Both the position numbers and the translations under genes were made by a program. Positions 44,968-53,271 of a DNA stretch of 64,000 nucleotides are shown here, piece after piece. Source of the stretch: Paramuribaculum sp. (GTDB lineage: Bacteria; Bacteroidota; Bacteroidia; Bacteroidales; Muribaculaceae); assembly GCA_022511125.1 (NCBI GenBank), contig JAFLSD010000008.1, positions 1 through 64,000 on the forward strand, in the 5' to 3' direction. The notes beneath the pieces were generated by a model. It was not told the origin of the DNA and did not search any database. It saw nothing but the letters and a program-made list of their open reading frames with translations. How positions within the stretch are numbered: the stretch's first letter is position 1; each line of letters begins with the position of its first letter.

Positions 44968-46248
44968 TTATTGCATATTGTCCGTTTTGGGCTTTAGAAC
45001 TATCAGCTGTAACAGAACGGCTATGATCAGAATGCCGGACATGAGCGCGAAACCGAGTCCGAGATTGCCTCCCTCGGCCCATGCACCAAGAATCTGCGTT
45101 ACTAAAGCTCCAGCAAACACGCCGCTCATGTTAATCAGACCGTAAGCCGATGCTCTGAGTTTATCGGGGATAAACTGGCATAAAATAGGCATCGTGTTCG
45201 TATCGAACATTCCATATCCCACACCGAAGAACAGTGCAGCTCCGACAGCCGTGAATGCATTATGACCCAGACCTATGAAAATCAACGCGGGCACCATCAT
45301 AGTAAGACCTATAGCACTTGTATAGACACGCCCTCGCAGATTTCTCTTTACCCAACGGTCGGAGATAGGACCACCGATCATCACTCCGATAAATGAAGCT
45401 ACAGCTATGCTTATGGTTGCCGCAGGGCCTGCAACTCCCGGCTCCAGGCCAAGATTTTCGGCAAATAGCGTAGGCAACCAGTTTTTGGTTGACCATCCGG
45501 GGAGAGATGACGAAGCAAAGAAGAAAAGTATCACCCAGAAAGCTATATTGGAAAAGATCATTGCAAAACCTTTCAGAACCGGTATCTTACCTTGATCTTT
45601 ACGCGTTTGTGTAACTGTAACCCCGCCTTCTGAATCATCGATTTCAGGCACTTCGGTTACTACTTGCGAATTACGCTTGTCGCGTAACAGCACCACCAAG
45701 ACAACAGCATAAATAAGACCCACTATACCGAACCAATGGAAAGTATCCTGCCATGACCATGCCGCAGCTGCCGTGGCACCGAACCCACCCAAAGCTTGTC
45801 CCATATATAGACCGGTCATGTGGATACCGATGGCAAGAGAGCGCGAACTGCCTGTGAAATAATCGGCAATCAGCGACAAGGCAGCTGGAATATATAGAGC
45901 TTCGCTGACGCCCATTAGTGCACGCAGACAGAAAATACTTGTGAAATCGGTACACAAAGCCATAAGAGAAGTAACGGCCGACCAGACACCCAGCGAACCT
46001 ACGATAAGCCATTTTCTGTTTAGTCGGTCAGCTATCGCTCCTGAGATTGGGCTCATAAATCCATAAATCCACAGGAATATTGCCATCAGATAGCCGAAAT
46101 ATTTGGCATTGTCTACTAACGGTATCGTTTGGCCGATTGAATGTTGCATAGTCGACAACATCTGCCTGTCCATATAGTTCAGGAGCGCCACTATCCACAA
46201 GAGGCCGACAACGAGCCAAGGATAGAATTTTTTCTGTTGTAAAGTCAT
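44968..46248 (-). CDS. nanT: MFS transporter, probable sialic acid permease
   Basis: A 426-residue, twelve-helix major facilitator of the anion:cation symporter (ACS) type. It starts QQKKFYPWLVVGLLWIVALLNYMDRQML and has the MFS loop ADRLNRKWLIVGSLGVW between helices 2 and 3. As first gene of an operon with nanA and a ManNAc epimerase, its substrate is very likely N-acetylneuraminate, as with Bacteroides NanT. It could also be another sugar acid carrier. A TATTTTTG box lies 73 bases upstream. Confidence 0.85.
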   Translation of the reverse strand: MTLQQKKFYPWLVVGLLWIVALLNYMDRQMLSTMQHSIGQTIPLVDNAKYFGYLMAIFLWIYGFMSPISGAIADRLNRKWLIVGSLGVWSAVTSLMALCTDFTSIFCLRALMGVSEALYIPAALSLIADYFTGSSRSLAIGIHMTGLYMGQALGGFGATAAAAWSWQDTFHWFGIVGLIYAVVLVVLLRDKRNSQVVTEVPEIDDSEGGVTVTQTRKDQGKIPVLKGFAMIFSNIAFWVILFFFASSSLPGWSTKNWLPTLFAENLGLEPGVAGPAATISIAVASFIGVMIGGPISDRWVKRNLRGRVYTSAIGLTMMVPALIFIGLGHNAFTAVGAALFFGVGYGMFDTNTMPILCQFIPDKLRASAYGLINMSGVFAGALVTQILGAWAEGGNLGLGFALMSGILIIAVLLQLIVLKPKTDNMQ

Positions 46249-46320
46249 CTCTTTTTTATTTTGATTTAAGGTTTTAATTAATCGCTGCCATTTAGTTCAA
46301 ATGTTATAATTAATCAATTG

Positions 46321-46328
46321 CAAAAATA
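46321..46328 (-). promoter_or_regulatory. -7 box of the sialic acid operon
   Basis: Reads TATTTTTG on the minus strand, giving a leader of roughly 65-70 bases before nanT. No operator was recognised. Confidence 0.55.
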
Positions 46329-46410
46329 CATTTTTTTTCTGAAAAATTCTTTGATTATTTCATTTTATCGCTCTTTTTATCCAAATATCCCGGGCCACTC
46401 TATTCATAGC

Positions 46411-46448
46411 AAAAATGATGCCAAAACATTCGTTTCGGCATCATTTTT
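46411..46448 (-). terminator. Terminator after the outer-membrane barrel gene
   Basis: AAAAATGATGCC (46411-46422) pairs with GGCATCATTTTT (46437-46448), with T-runs on both strands. Confidence 0.8.
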
Positions 46449-46481
46449 ATATGTTTTTACAATCTTCTATTGATCAACGTT

Positions 46482-47063
46482 TTAGAATAGATAGGCTGCT
46501 GAGATCGTCCATACTCGGCTCTTACCATAGATGTCAACACCGGTATCTCCCGTTATTTTCTCTTCTACAGTCTTGTTTAAGCCGATGCCATAGGAAGCTC
46601 CTATCTGAAGATGTTTGATCAGTTCCACGCCAAAACCTACATTCCAGGCGATATCTTTGTTTTTAAATCCTTCGGGCACTTTGGATTTGTTGATAAGGAA
46701 AGCAAAGCTTGGACCTGTGGCGAGATATGGACGGATAATATTGTTTATCACAGGAATGTTGATTTTCCATTTCAGATTGATTGGAATGTTGATATAATCG
46801 GGACTTGTTTCGCCCTCTAAACTTCTGTGAGTATAAAGAGCCGAGATGTCTCCTCCTATACCGATAATGGGAACCGTAAACTCAGCCATAAGACCACCTG
46901 TGAAACCGACCCGATTGTCGCTGTCGAAAGTTTTCGTGTCGAATTGCAGTTTGTTAACATCTACTCCTGCTTTAATACCGAAACGGAACTGAGCCTGCGC
47001 GGGAACAGCCGCAAAACCAATAGCCAATAGCGCAATAGCGATAATTCTGTTGATTTTCTTCAT
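46482..47063 (-). CDS. Outer-membrane beta-barrel protein, PorT-like fold
   Basis: A 193-residue protein with a signal peptide (MKKINRIIAIALLAIGFAAVPAQA). Alternating amphipathic strands suit an eight-stranded barrel, beginning FRFGIKAGVDVNKLQF and ending with the aromatic strand VWTISAAYLF, the usual outer-membrane C-terminal signal. It belongs to the Bacteroidetes outer-membrane beta-barrel group; its role is unknown. Monocistronic, with promoter 47099-47106 and terminator 46411-46448. Confidence 0.82.
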   Translation of the reverse strand: MKKINRIIAIALLAIGFAAVPAQAQFRFGIKAGVDVNKLQFDTKTFDSDNRVGFTGGLMAEFTVPIIGIGGDISALYTHRSLEGETSPDYINIPINLKWKINIPVINNIIRPYLATGPSFAFLINKSKVPEGFKNKDIAWNVGFGVELIKHLQIGASYGIGLNKTVEEKITGDTGVDIYGKSRVWTISAAYLF

Positions 47064-47098
47064 ATTATTGCTTTAAAATTAAAACTTTTAGATTTCTG

Positions 47099-47106
47099 CA
47101 AAGTTA
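47099..47106 (-). promoter_or_regulatory. -7 box for the barrel gene
   Basis: Reads TAACTTTG on the minus strand, 36 bases before the ATG. Confidence 0.6.
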
Positions 47107-47123
47107 GCAATTTTTAATTCACT

Positions 47124-49133
47124 TTATTCAATCATTGCAAGAAATTTATCCTCGTCGATAATTGGAATACCCAACTTAGTAGCCTTTTCGAGTTTTGACG
47201 GACCCATATTTTCACCTGCGAGCACATAATCGGTTTTCTTCGATATCGAACCTGCGTTCTTGCCGCCGTTCTTCTCGATCAGATTTTTATATTCATCGCG
47301 CGAATGCTTGCTGAAAACACCGCTAATAACGAATGTCTTGCCTTCCAACTTGTCGGAAAGCGTTGCAGGATCCTCATCGGGCATAGAGAGGGTGACACCG
47401 GCTGCACGTAGCCGTTCGATGATGGTTCTATTGACAGGTGCAGCGAAATATTCCACGATACTTTCGGCTATACGCGGACCTATATCTTCTATCGCTTCAA
47501 GCTCCTCTTTCGACATTGCCATGAGACGGTCTATATTCCTCACCCCCTTGGCCAGTTTTTTCGCCACAGTCTCTCCGACAAAAGGAATCGACAGAGCATA
47601 TACAACTCTCTCGAAAGGCACTTTCTTCGATGCCTCCACGCCTTCCATAATGCGTTCGGCGCTACGTCTTCCGAAATGTTCGAGTTTCAGGAGCTTCTCT
47701 TCTGTCAGATCATAAAGATCGGCTATATCGGATATAAGTCCGGTGGCAAAGAGTGCTTCGGAAGTTTCCTCGCCAATTCCGTCAATGTTCATCATCCGGC
47801 GACCTACGAAATGCTCAACTCTTCCGGTGATTTGCGGTATGCAGCCGTATTTGTTGGGACACATCCAGGAAGCTTCCCCTTCGATCCTCACCAACGGCGT
47901 ACCGCACGAAGGACAGAATCTCACGAATTGAACCGGCTGAGTATTCTCTTTTCTTTGCGTAAGCTCAACATCTACGATCTTAGGAATTATTTCACCTCCT
48001 TTTTCGACATAAAGCATATCGTGTTCGTGAATATCGAATTTGCGTATTATATCCTCGTTGTGGAGCGATGCGCGTTTCACTATCGTTCCCGAAAGCAAAA
48101 CCGGCTCGAGATTAGCCACCGGGGTTACGATACCCATCCTGCCCACTTCAAATGACACGAATTTCAACTCTGTCAGTGCTCGTTCGGCCTGAAACTTATA
48201 AGCTATGGCCCAGCGGGGTGACTTCGATGTGAATCCGAGATTGAGTTGTTGTCTGAGCGAATTGACCTTGAAAACAAGCCCGTCGGTGGCCACAGGCAGT
48301 TCTTTTCTGGCTTTATCCCAATAATTTATATAGTCGTCGACTTCCTCTCGGGAATGAAGTCGTGTCATGGCATCGCTCACTTTAAATCCCCAGCTTTTGA
48401 CAGCCATCATATTGTCGTAATGATTGTCGGCCGGTAGATTTTCCCCCAGCAGATAGTAGAAATAAGCATCGAGTCCGCGCCGGGCGACTTCTGCCGGATT
48501 AAGTAGTTTCAATGTTCCTGCAGCTGCATTGCGGGGATTTGCAAACAGCGGCTCTTCCTGAAACTGACGCTCCGCGTTCAGACGGTCGAATTCTTTCCAT
48601 GGCAGTACTATTTCGCCACGCAACTCAAACTTTTGAGGCCAACCCTCCCCTCTCAGACGTAAAGGGATACTTTTAATGGTCTTGACATTTTCGGTTACGA
48701 CATCGCCGTGCTCTCCGTCACCGCGAGTCACAGCTCTTACTAAAACGCCATCCTCGTAGATCAGGGATATCGAAGTTCCGTCAAATTTCATTTCGCCGAC
48801 AATCGTCACATCCTGACCCATAAGACCGTCGCGCACTCTTCCCACAAAATCATCGACCTCCTCAATCGAATATGTGTTTCCCAAAGAGAGCATCGGATAG
48901 AGATGGCGAACCTGGGCGAAACCCTTAGTGAGATCGCTACCTACACGTCGCGTCGGCGATAAAGGATCTTCAAACTGAGGAAATTCTTTTTCCAAAGATT
49001 CCAACCTTTTCATCATAATGTCATATTCCTTATCCGATATTTCCGGTTGGGCCTTGACGTAATATAAGTAATTATGCCTGTCAAGCTCATCTCTAAGCTC
49101 CTTAATCGCAATTTCTGCTTCCCTTTCAGTCAT
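47124..49133 (-). CDS. ligA: NAD-dependent DNA ligase
   Basis: A 669-residue ligase that seals nicks in replication and repair. The adenylated lysine is K116 in [12 protein letters not shown]. The OB fold, the four-cysteine zinc finger ([10 protein letters not shown]...WMCPNKYGC), the helix-hairpin-helix repeats and a C-terminal BRCT domain ([20 protein letters not shown]) follow in the usual order. Length is standard. Monocistronic, with a TATCTTTG box upstream. Confidence 0.97.
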   Translation of the reverse strand: MTEREAEIAIKELRDELDRHNYLYYVKAQPEISDKEYDIMMKRLESLEKEFPQFEDPLSPTRRVGSDLTKGFAQVRHLYPMLSLGNTYSIEEVDDFVGRVRDGLMGQDVTIVGEMKFDGTSISLIYEDGVLVRAVTRGDGEHGDVVTENVKTIKSIPLRLRGEGWPQKFELRGEIVLPWKEFDRLNAERQFQEEPLFANPRNAAAGTLKLLNPAEVARRGLDAYFYYLLGENLPADNHYDNMMAVKSWGFKVSDAMTRLHSREEVDDYINYWDKARKELPVATDGLVFKVNSLRQQLNLGFTSKSPRWAIAYKFQAERALTELKFVSFEVGRMGIVTPVANLEPVLLSGTIVKRASLHNEDIIRKFDIHEHDMLYVEKGGEIIPKIVDVELTQRKENTQPVQFVRFCPSCGTPLVRIEGEASWMCPNKYGCIPQITGRVEHFVGRRMMNIDGIGEETSEALFATGLISDIADLYDLTEEKLLKLEHFGRRSAERIMEGVEASKKVPFERVVYALSIPFVGETVAKKLAKGVRNIDRLMAMSKEELEAIEDIGPRIAESIVEYFAAPVNRTIIERLRAAGVTLSMPDEDPATLSDKLEGKTFVISGVFSKHSRDEYKNLIEKNGGKNAGSISKKTDYVLAGENMGPSKLEKATKLGIPIIDEDKFLAMIE

Positions 49134-49161
49134 AGTTAATATGTTTTTGTTATTTCACAGG

Positions 49162-49169
49162 CAAAGATA
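49162..49169 (-). promoter_or_regulatory. -7 box for ligA
   Basis: Reads TATCTTTG on the minus strand, 29 bases before the ATG. Confidence 0.6.
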
Positions 49170-49261
49170 GAATTTTTTCGGTTGAATGTTGTCAAAAACC
49201 GCGCCCAAAAATAGATTAACAAATTTTAACCCAACGCTCCCAGAGAAAACTTCATTAAATT

Positions 49262-49292
49262 GTAATGATTTCGTAATGATTTCGTAACTTTG
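49262..49292 (+). promoter_or_regulatory. 11-bp tandem repeat plus -7 box for the secreted protein/QC unit
   Basis: GTAATGATTTC occurs twice in tandem (49262-49272, 49273-49283). A third partial copy (GTAAC) merges into TAACTTTG at 49285-49292. The repeats sit where -33 and activator contacts would be. Confidence 0.5.
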
Positions 49293-49345
49293 TCGCCATC
49301 TTCTTAACAAAACCAAGATTGAAAACGGATAAGTGATTTCCGGCT

Positions 49346-49801
49346 ATGATGAAATCAAACACAAATCGCAATAAAACTCAACGATTCCGGCTTCTCTTCG
49401 TCTCCACTGTCTTAATGACTTTTTGTCTGAACATTAAAGCACAGCCTGTCGACGAAGACGATGACGATTCCTATTTACGCGGAATGTTGAAAACGTCAGC
49501 TATTTTCCAAGAAAAGGAAAACGCAGGCGACAAAGCTTATCTCATCTATTTCCATAATCCAGGACAAATTTCCCGTCTCAACGACGTAAAGATCATCGAA
49601 GGAATAGAGGATTACGAACTTACCGTACAGTTCAATCTGAAAGATTTCTACGACGCTTCCGGTAAAGAAAGTGTCCCTCAACAAATACTCTCAAGTTCAG
49701 TTTGTATCGCATATCACGGCCGAACCTATTATATTCAAGAGATGCGCATAATGGAGGATTACAATATCCATCTCGTCATCAGGCCATTTGATAACATATA
49801 G
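49346..49801 (+). CDS. Secreted protein of unknown function
   Basis: A 151-residue protein with a long signal peptide (about 1-32, ending LNIKA before QPVDEDDDD). The mature protein starts with an acidic patch, followed by a small mixed alpha/beta or beta-rich domain. The alternative ATG at the second codon is equally possible. No family is recognised. It lies 41 bases upstream of the glutaminyl cyclase gene, in the same direction and without a terminator between, so the two may be co-expressed. Confidence 0.65.
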   Translation: MMKSNTNRNKTQRFRLLFVSTVLMTFCLNIKAQPVDEDDDDSYLRGMLKTSAIFQEKENAGDKAYLIYFHNPGQISRLNDVKIIEGIEDYELTVQFNLKDFYDASGKESVPQQILSSSVCIAYHGRTYYIQEMRIMEDYNIHLVIRPFDNI

Positions 49802-49842
49802 GAAATTTTTTACATTCGATTATATCACAAATACGTAACATA

Positions 49843-50862
49843 ATGAATTATCAAAGAATAAGATCCATCAGCTTTGCTATCCTATGCCTTGGCATAGCAT
49901 TGGGAGGATGCTCATCCAATAAATCGGACATAAAAAATGGAGGAGAAAACATGTCGGATGTAGTCCAGTTTGAATCGAAATTGAAATTCGAAACAGACAG
50001 CGCCATGCATTTCATACGACATCAGGTCGAACTCGGTCCTCGTGTCCCCGGAACAGAAGCTCACAGGAAGTGTGAAGAATATATCGTCAGAAAAATGAAT
50101 ATATTTGGAGCGGACACTATCATAGAACAGAAAGGCACCGTTACTGCATTCACCGGTGACATTCTTCCATTCAATAACATACTGGCGCGTTTCAACACAT
50201 CAGCACCACGACGAATCCTTTTAGCCGCCCATTACGACACGCGACCATGGGCAGATAATGAAACCGACGAGAAACATCGCAAAACTCCCATACTCGGTGC
50301 TAACGACGGAGGAAGTGGAGTGGGCGTGCTCATGGAACTGGCAAGGATAGCAGGTGAAAACGACCTCCCTATTGGCGTGGACTTCCTGTTTGTAGACGTT
50401 GAGGATTATGGGAATTCAGACGGCTGGGGTAATGCAGACGATACATGGTGTCTCGGATCGCAATATTGGGCTCAGAACCACCCGTATACAATAGACGAGC
50501 TGCCCGACTTCGGCATCGTACTCGATATGGTAGGAGGAACAAACGCACGTTTCCACCGCGAATATTATTCCGATAAAACAGCACGTTCGATCGTTGACAA
50601 AGTTTGGGGTGCGGCTAAAAACATCGGATTATCCGAGGTTTTCATCAACGAGTTGGGAGGCTCTATAATCGATGACCATATTCAGATCAACAAGACAGGC
50701 ATCCCATGTATCGACATTGTAGAATGCAATAATGCTGTTACCCGTACGTTTCCTCCCACATGGCACACTCTCCACGACAACATGGCCAGCATCGACTCCA
50801 AATCGATCAAAGCAGTAGGAACAACCGTACTGAATGTCATTGAAAAAGAAGCTGCAAAATAG
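49843..50862 (+). CDS. Glutaminyl-peptide cyclotransferase lipoprotein (M28 family)
   Basis: A 339-residue enzyme that converts N-terminal Gln to pyroglutamate on exported proteins. The signal peptide ends in a lipobox (IALGGCSS, Cys near 23). The M28 zinc-site segments are visible: AAHYDTRPWADN, GANDGGSGVGVLMELAR, FVDVEDYGN and DDHIQINKTGIPCIDI. The animal-type (type II) cyclases have this fold, and bacterial members are known from Bacteroidetes. In these species signal peptidase often exposes an N-terminal Gln, seen here also on the protein encoded just upstream (QPVDE). Confidence 0.87.
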   Translation: MNYQRIRSISFAILCLGIALGGCSSNKSDIKNGGENMSDVVQFESKLKFETDSAMHFIRHQVELGPRVPGTEAHRKCEEYIVRKMNIFGADTIIEQKGTVTAFTGDILPFNNILARFNTSAPRRILLAAHYDTRPWADNETDEKHRKTPILGANDGGSGVGVLMELARIAGENDLPIGVDFLFVDVEDYGNSDGWGNADDTWCLGSQYWAQNHPYTIDELPDFGIVLDMVGGTNARFHREYYSDKTARSIVDKVWGAAKNIGLSEVFINELGGSIIDDHIQINKTGIPCIDIVECNNAVTRTFPPTWHTLHDNMASIDSKSIKAVGTTVLNVIEKEAAK

Positions 50863-50922
50863 ACCATCTTAGATATTTAGGGCTAATTTATATCAGATAG
50901 GTCTTTTTTAGAGTTTTTTGCG

Positions 50923-50930
50923 TAACTTTG
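50923..50930 (+). promoter_or_regulatory. -7 box for sufE
   Basis: TAACTTTG. A TTG codon at 50928 opens the frame but lies in this box, so translation must start at the ATG at 50952. Confidence 0.6.
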
Positions 50931-50951
50931 CACAGCATACGCAAAAGACTT

Positions 50952-51380
50952 ATGACAATCGACGAAATACAAGACAGAATCATCGAGGATTTCTCAGGTG
51001 TAGACGACTGGATGGATCGCTATGCCATGATTATCGATTTAGGCAACGAACTGCCGCCTATCGACGAAAAATTCAAGACGCCCGAACACCTTATCGAGGG
51101 ATGTCAAAGCCGTGTATGGCTCAACGCCGAGCTTAAGGACGGAAAAATTTACTATACTGCCGATTCCGATGCCATCATCGTGAAAGGTATCATCGCGCTT
51201 CTCATAGAGGTACTTAACGGACACACTCCCAAAGAAATCATCGACTCCAACCTGTATTTCATCGACAGAATCGGTCTGGCTGAAAACCTCTCCCCTACTC
51301 GCTCCAACGGTTTGCTTGCCATGGTGAAGCAGATGAAGCTTTATGCAGTGGCTTTCAACGCAGTTTCAGAAAACAATTAA
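50952..51380 (+). CDS. sufE: SufE-type cysteine desulfuration protein
   Basis: A 142-residue sulfur-acceptor protein that takes persulfide from the desulfurase SufS for Fe-S cluster assembly. The active cysteine is C51 in LIEGCQSRVWL. The start MTIDEIQDRIIEDF and the end RSNGLLAMVKQMKLYA are typical of SufE. The suf cluster is not adjacent. It is followed 23 bases later by the peptide transporter gene. Confidence 0.93.
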   Translation: MTIDEIQDRIIEDFSGVDDWMDRYAMIIDLGNELPPIDEKFKTPEHLIEGCQSRVWLNAELKDGKIYYTADSDAIIVKGIIALLIEVLNGHTPKEIIDSNLYFIDRIGLAENLSPTRSNGLLAMVKQMKLYAVAFNAVSENN

Positions 51381-51403
51381 AATAACCAATAAATAAACCA
51401 ATC

Positions 51404-53116
51404 ATGTTCAAAAACCAACCCGCGGGTTTGTATGTCCTTTCGTTAGCCAACACGGGCGAACGTTTCGGCTACTACACTATGCTCGCAATATTCTTGCTTT
51501 TCCTTCAGGCCAAGTTCGGCTTCGACGCCACAGTTTCCGGCCAGATTTACGCCGGCTTCCTCGCAATGGTATATTTCATGCCGTTGTTAGGTGGATGGGT
51601 TGCCGACAAATGGAGCTTCAACAAGTGTGTGATCACCGGTATCATCGTGATGTTTATAGGCTACGCCGTTATGGCTATCCCCACGCCTATACTCTCCAAT
51701 TCGTCGTTGATCATCCTCATCGCTTCGTTAGTACTGATTGCTATAGGCACGGGGCTTTTCAAGGGTAACCTTCAGGTGATGGTAGGCGATCTCTATAATT
51801 CCCCTAAGTTCAGCGGACAGAGAGATGCAGCTTTCTCATTGTTCTATATGGCGATAAATATCGGTTCAATGTTTGCTCCCATGACTGCTACGGCTATGGT
51901 CAACTGGCAGATGGCCAAACACAACCTTACGTATGTTCCGCAGATTCCTGGACTCTGTAACGAATTCATCGAAAAAGGTGGAGATGCTTCAGAACTGATC
52001 AACACAGCCGCTGCTCACGGCATGACTGTAGGCTCCGATGTTACGGCTTGGGCAAACGAATATATCACAGTCCTTTCAGGTGGATATAGCTGGGGATTCG
52101 CCGTAGCATGCGTTTCGCTCGTTGTCAGCTTTTTGATTTATGCCGCAGGTCGCAGAACATATTCCCATATAATCACCGAAAAGAAAGCGACCGACGCCAA
52201 ACAGGTGGCTGAAACCGGACCTCAACTCACTCCGGCTCAGACTAAGGCAAGAGTGGTTGCCCTTTTACTCGTTTTTGCGGTTGTGATTTTCTTCTGGATG
52301 GTATTCCATCAGAATGGTGCAACTCTAACTGAATTTGCCAAGACTTGCACCGATCCTTCAGCCGGAGGATGGACAAGAATAGGATTCAATGTTTGGGCTC
52401 TCCTGACAATTGCTGTAGGTGTTTACGCATTGTTCAATCTGTTCCAGACAAAGAGCAAGGTGGGTCGTTCCATCTCATGTGCTATCCTTGTACTGGTAGG
52501 TATCGCACTTTACTTCTTTTATGCTCAGACTCCCGATCCCGTGTCGGGTATTCAGCCACAGGAATATCAGCAGTTCAACCCGTTCTATGTCGTAGCACTT
52601 ACTCCGGTCAGCCTTGCCTTCTTCGGATGGCTTGCCAAACGCAAAAAAGAGCCCAGTGCTCCGCGTAAGATCGGTTACGGTATGCTTATGGCCGGTGTTG
52701 CTTATGGTGTGATGTGCATCGGCTCGCTTGCTATCGTCGGCACAAATGCAAGCGTTTCGCCGAACTGGCTCATATCCACTTATCTCCTGCTTACATTCGC
52801 GGAATTACTCCTGTCGCCGATGGGTATATCGTTCGTTTCGAAAGTAGCTCCTCCGAAGCTTAAAGGTTCGATGATGGGCGGCTGGTTTGCGGCTACTGCG
52901 GTAGGTAACTATCTCGTATCGATTCCTATGCTTCTCTGGGGCAAAATTCCTGTATGGACTATCTGGATTATCCTCATAGCTCTCTGTCTGCTCAGCGCCG
53001 CGTTCATTTTCTCAGTGATGAAGAAACTTGAAGCAGCAACTTCCGACAGTCCGGCTCCAGAAACAATAGAAGAGGATGGCGGAGCATTGGAAGGTGTTGA
53101 AACCGACGCTATCTAA
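51404..53116 (+). CDS. POT-family proton:oligopeptide symporter
   Basis: A 570-residue transporter for di- and tripeptides. The POT signature is clear: ANTGERFGYYTMLAIFLLFLQ contains the ExxERxxY-like helix 1 motif, and FSLFYMAINIGSMFAP is the PTR2 signature of helix 5. It is longer than 14-helix bacterial homologs of about 490 residues because of an insert near 170-210 and an acidic C-terminal tail. It lies 23 bases after sufE, probably in one transcript, and a terminator follows. Confidence 0.9.
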   Translation: MFKNQPAGLYVLSLANTGERFGYYTMLAIFLLFLQAKFGFDATVSGQIYAGFLAMVYFMPLLGGWVADKWSFNKCVITGIIVMFIGYAVMAIPTPILSNSSLIILIASLVLIAIGTGLFKGNLQVMVGDLYNSPKFSGQRDAAFSLFYMAINIGSMFAPMTATAMVNWQMAKHNLTYVPQIPGLCNEFIEKGGDASELINTAAAHGMTVGSDVTAWANEYITVLSGGYSWGFAVACVSLVVSFLIYAAGRRTYSHIITEKKATDAKQVAETGPQLTPAQTKARVVALLLVFAVVIFFWMVFHQNGATLTEFAKTCTDPSAGGWTRIGFNVWALLTIAVGVYALFNLFQTKSKVGRSISCAILVLVGIALYFFYAQTPDPVSGIQPQEYQQFNPFYVVALTPVSLAFFGWLAKRKKEPSAPRKIGYGMLMAGVAYGVMCIGSLAIVGTNASVSPNWLISTYLLLTFAELLLSPMGISFVSKVAPPKLKGSMMGGWFAATAVGNYLVSIPMLLWGKIPVWTIWIILIALCLLSAAFIFSVMKKLEAATSDSPAPETIEEDGGALEGVETDAI

Positions 53117-53146
53117 TCATCAATACTTTCCATTGAATTTACAATT

Positions 53147-53179
53147 CGGGATGGCTATAAAAAGCTATCCCGATTTTTT
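53147..53179 (+). terminator. Terminator after the peptide transporter gene
   Basis: CGGGATGGCT pairs with AGCTATCCCG (one G-T pair), followed by a T-run. Confidence 0.8.
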
Positions 53180-53226
53180 ATTATTTGTAAATTCCACTTA
53201 TTTTTCCGGAAAACGATATTTTTGAT

Positions 53227-53234
53227 TATTTTTG
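53227..53234 (+). promoter_or_regulatory. -7 box for the subtilase gene
   Basis: TATTTTTG, 37 bases upstream of the ATG. A second TATTTTTG lies at 53217-53224. Confidence 0.5.
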
Positions 53235-53271
53235 CAAATCGCATCGTTTTTCATCAAACACACTTAATGTC

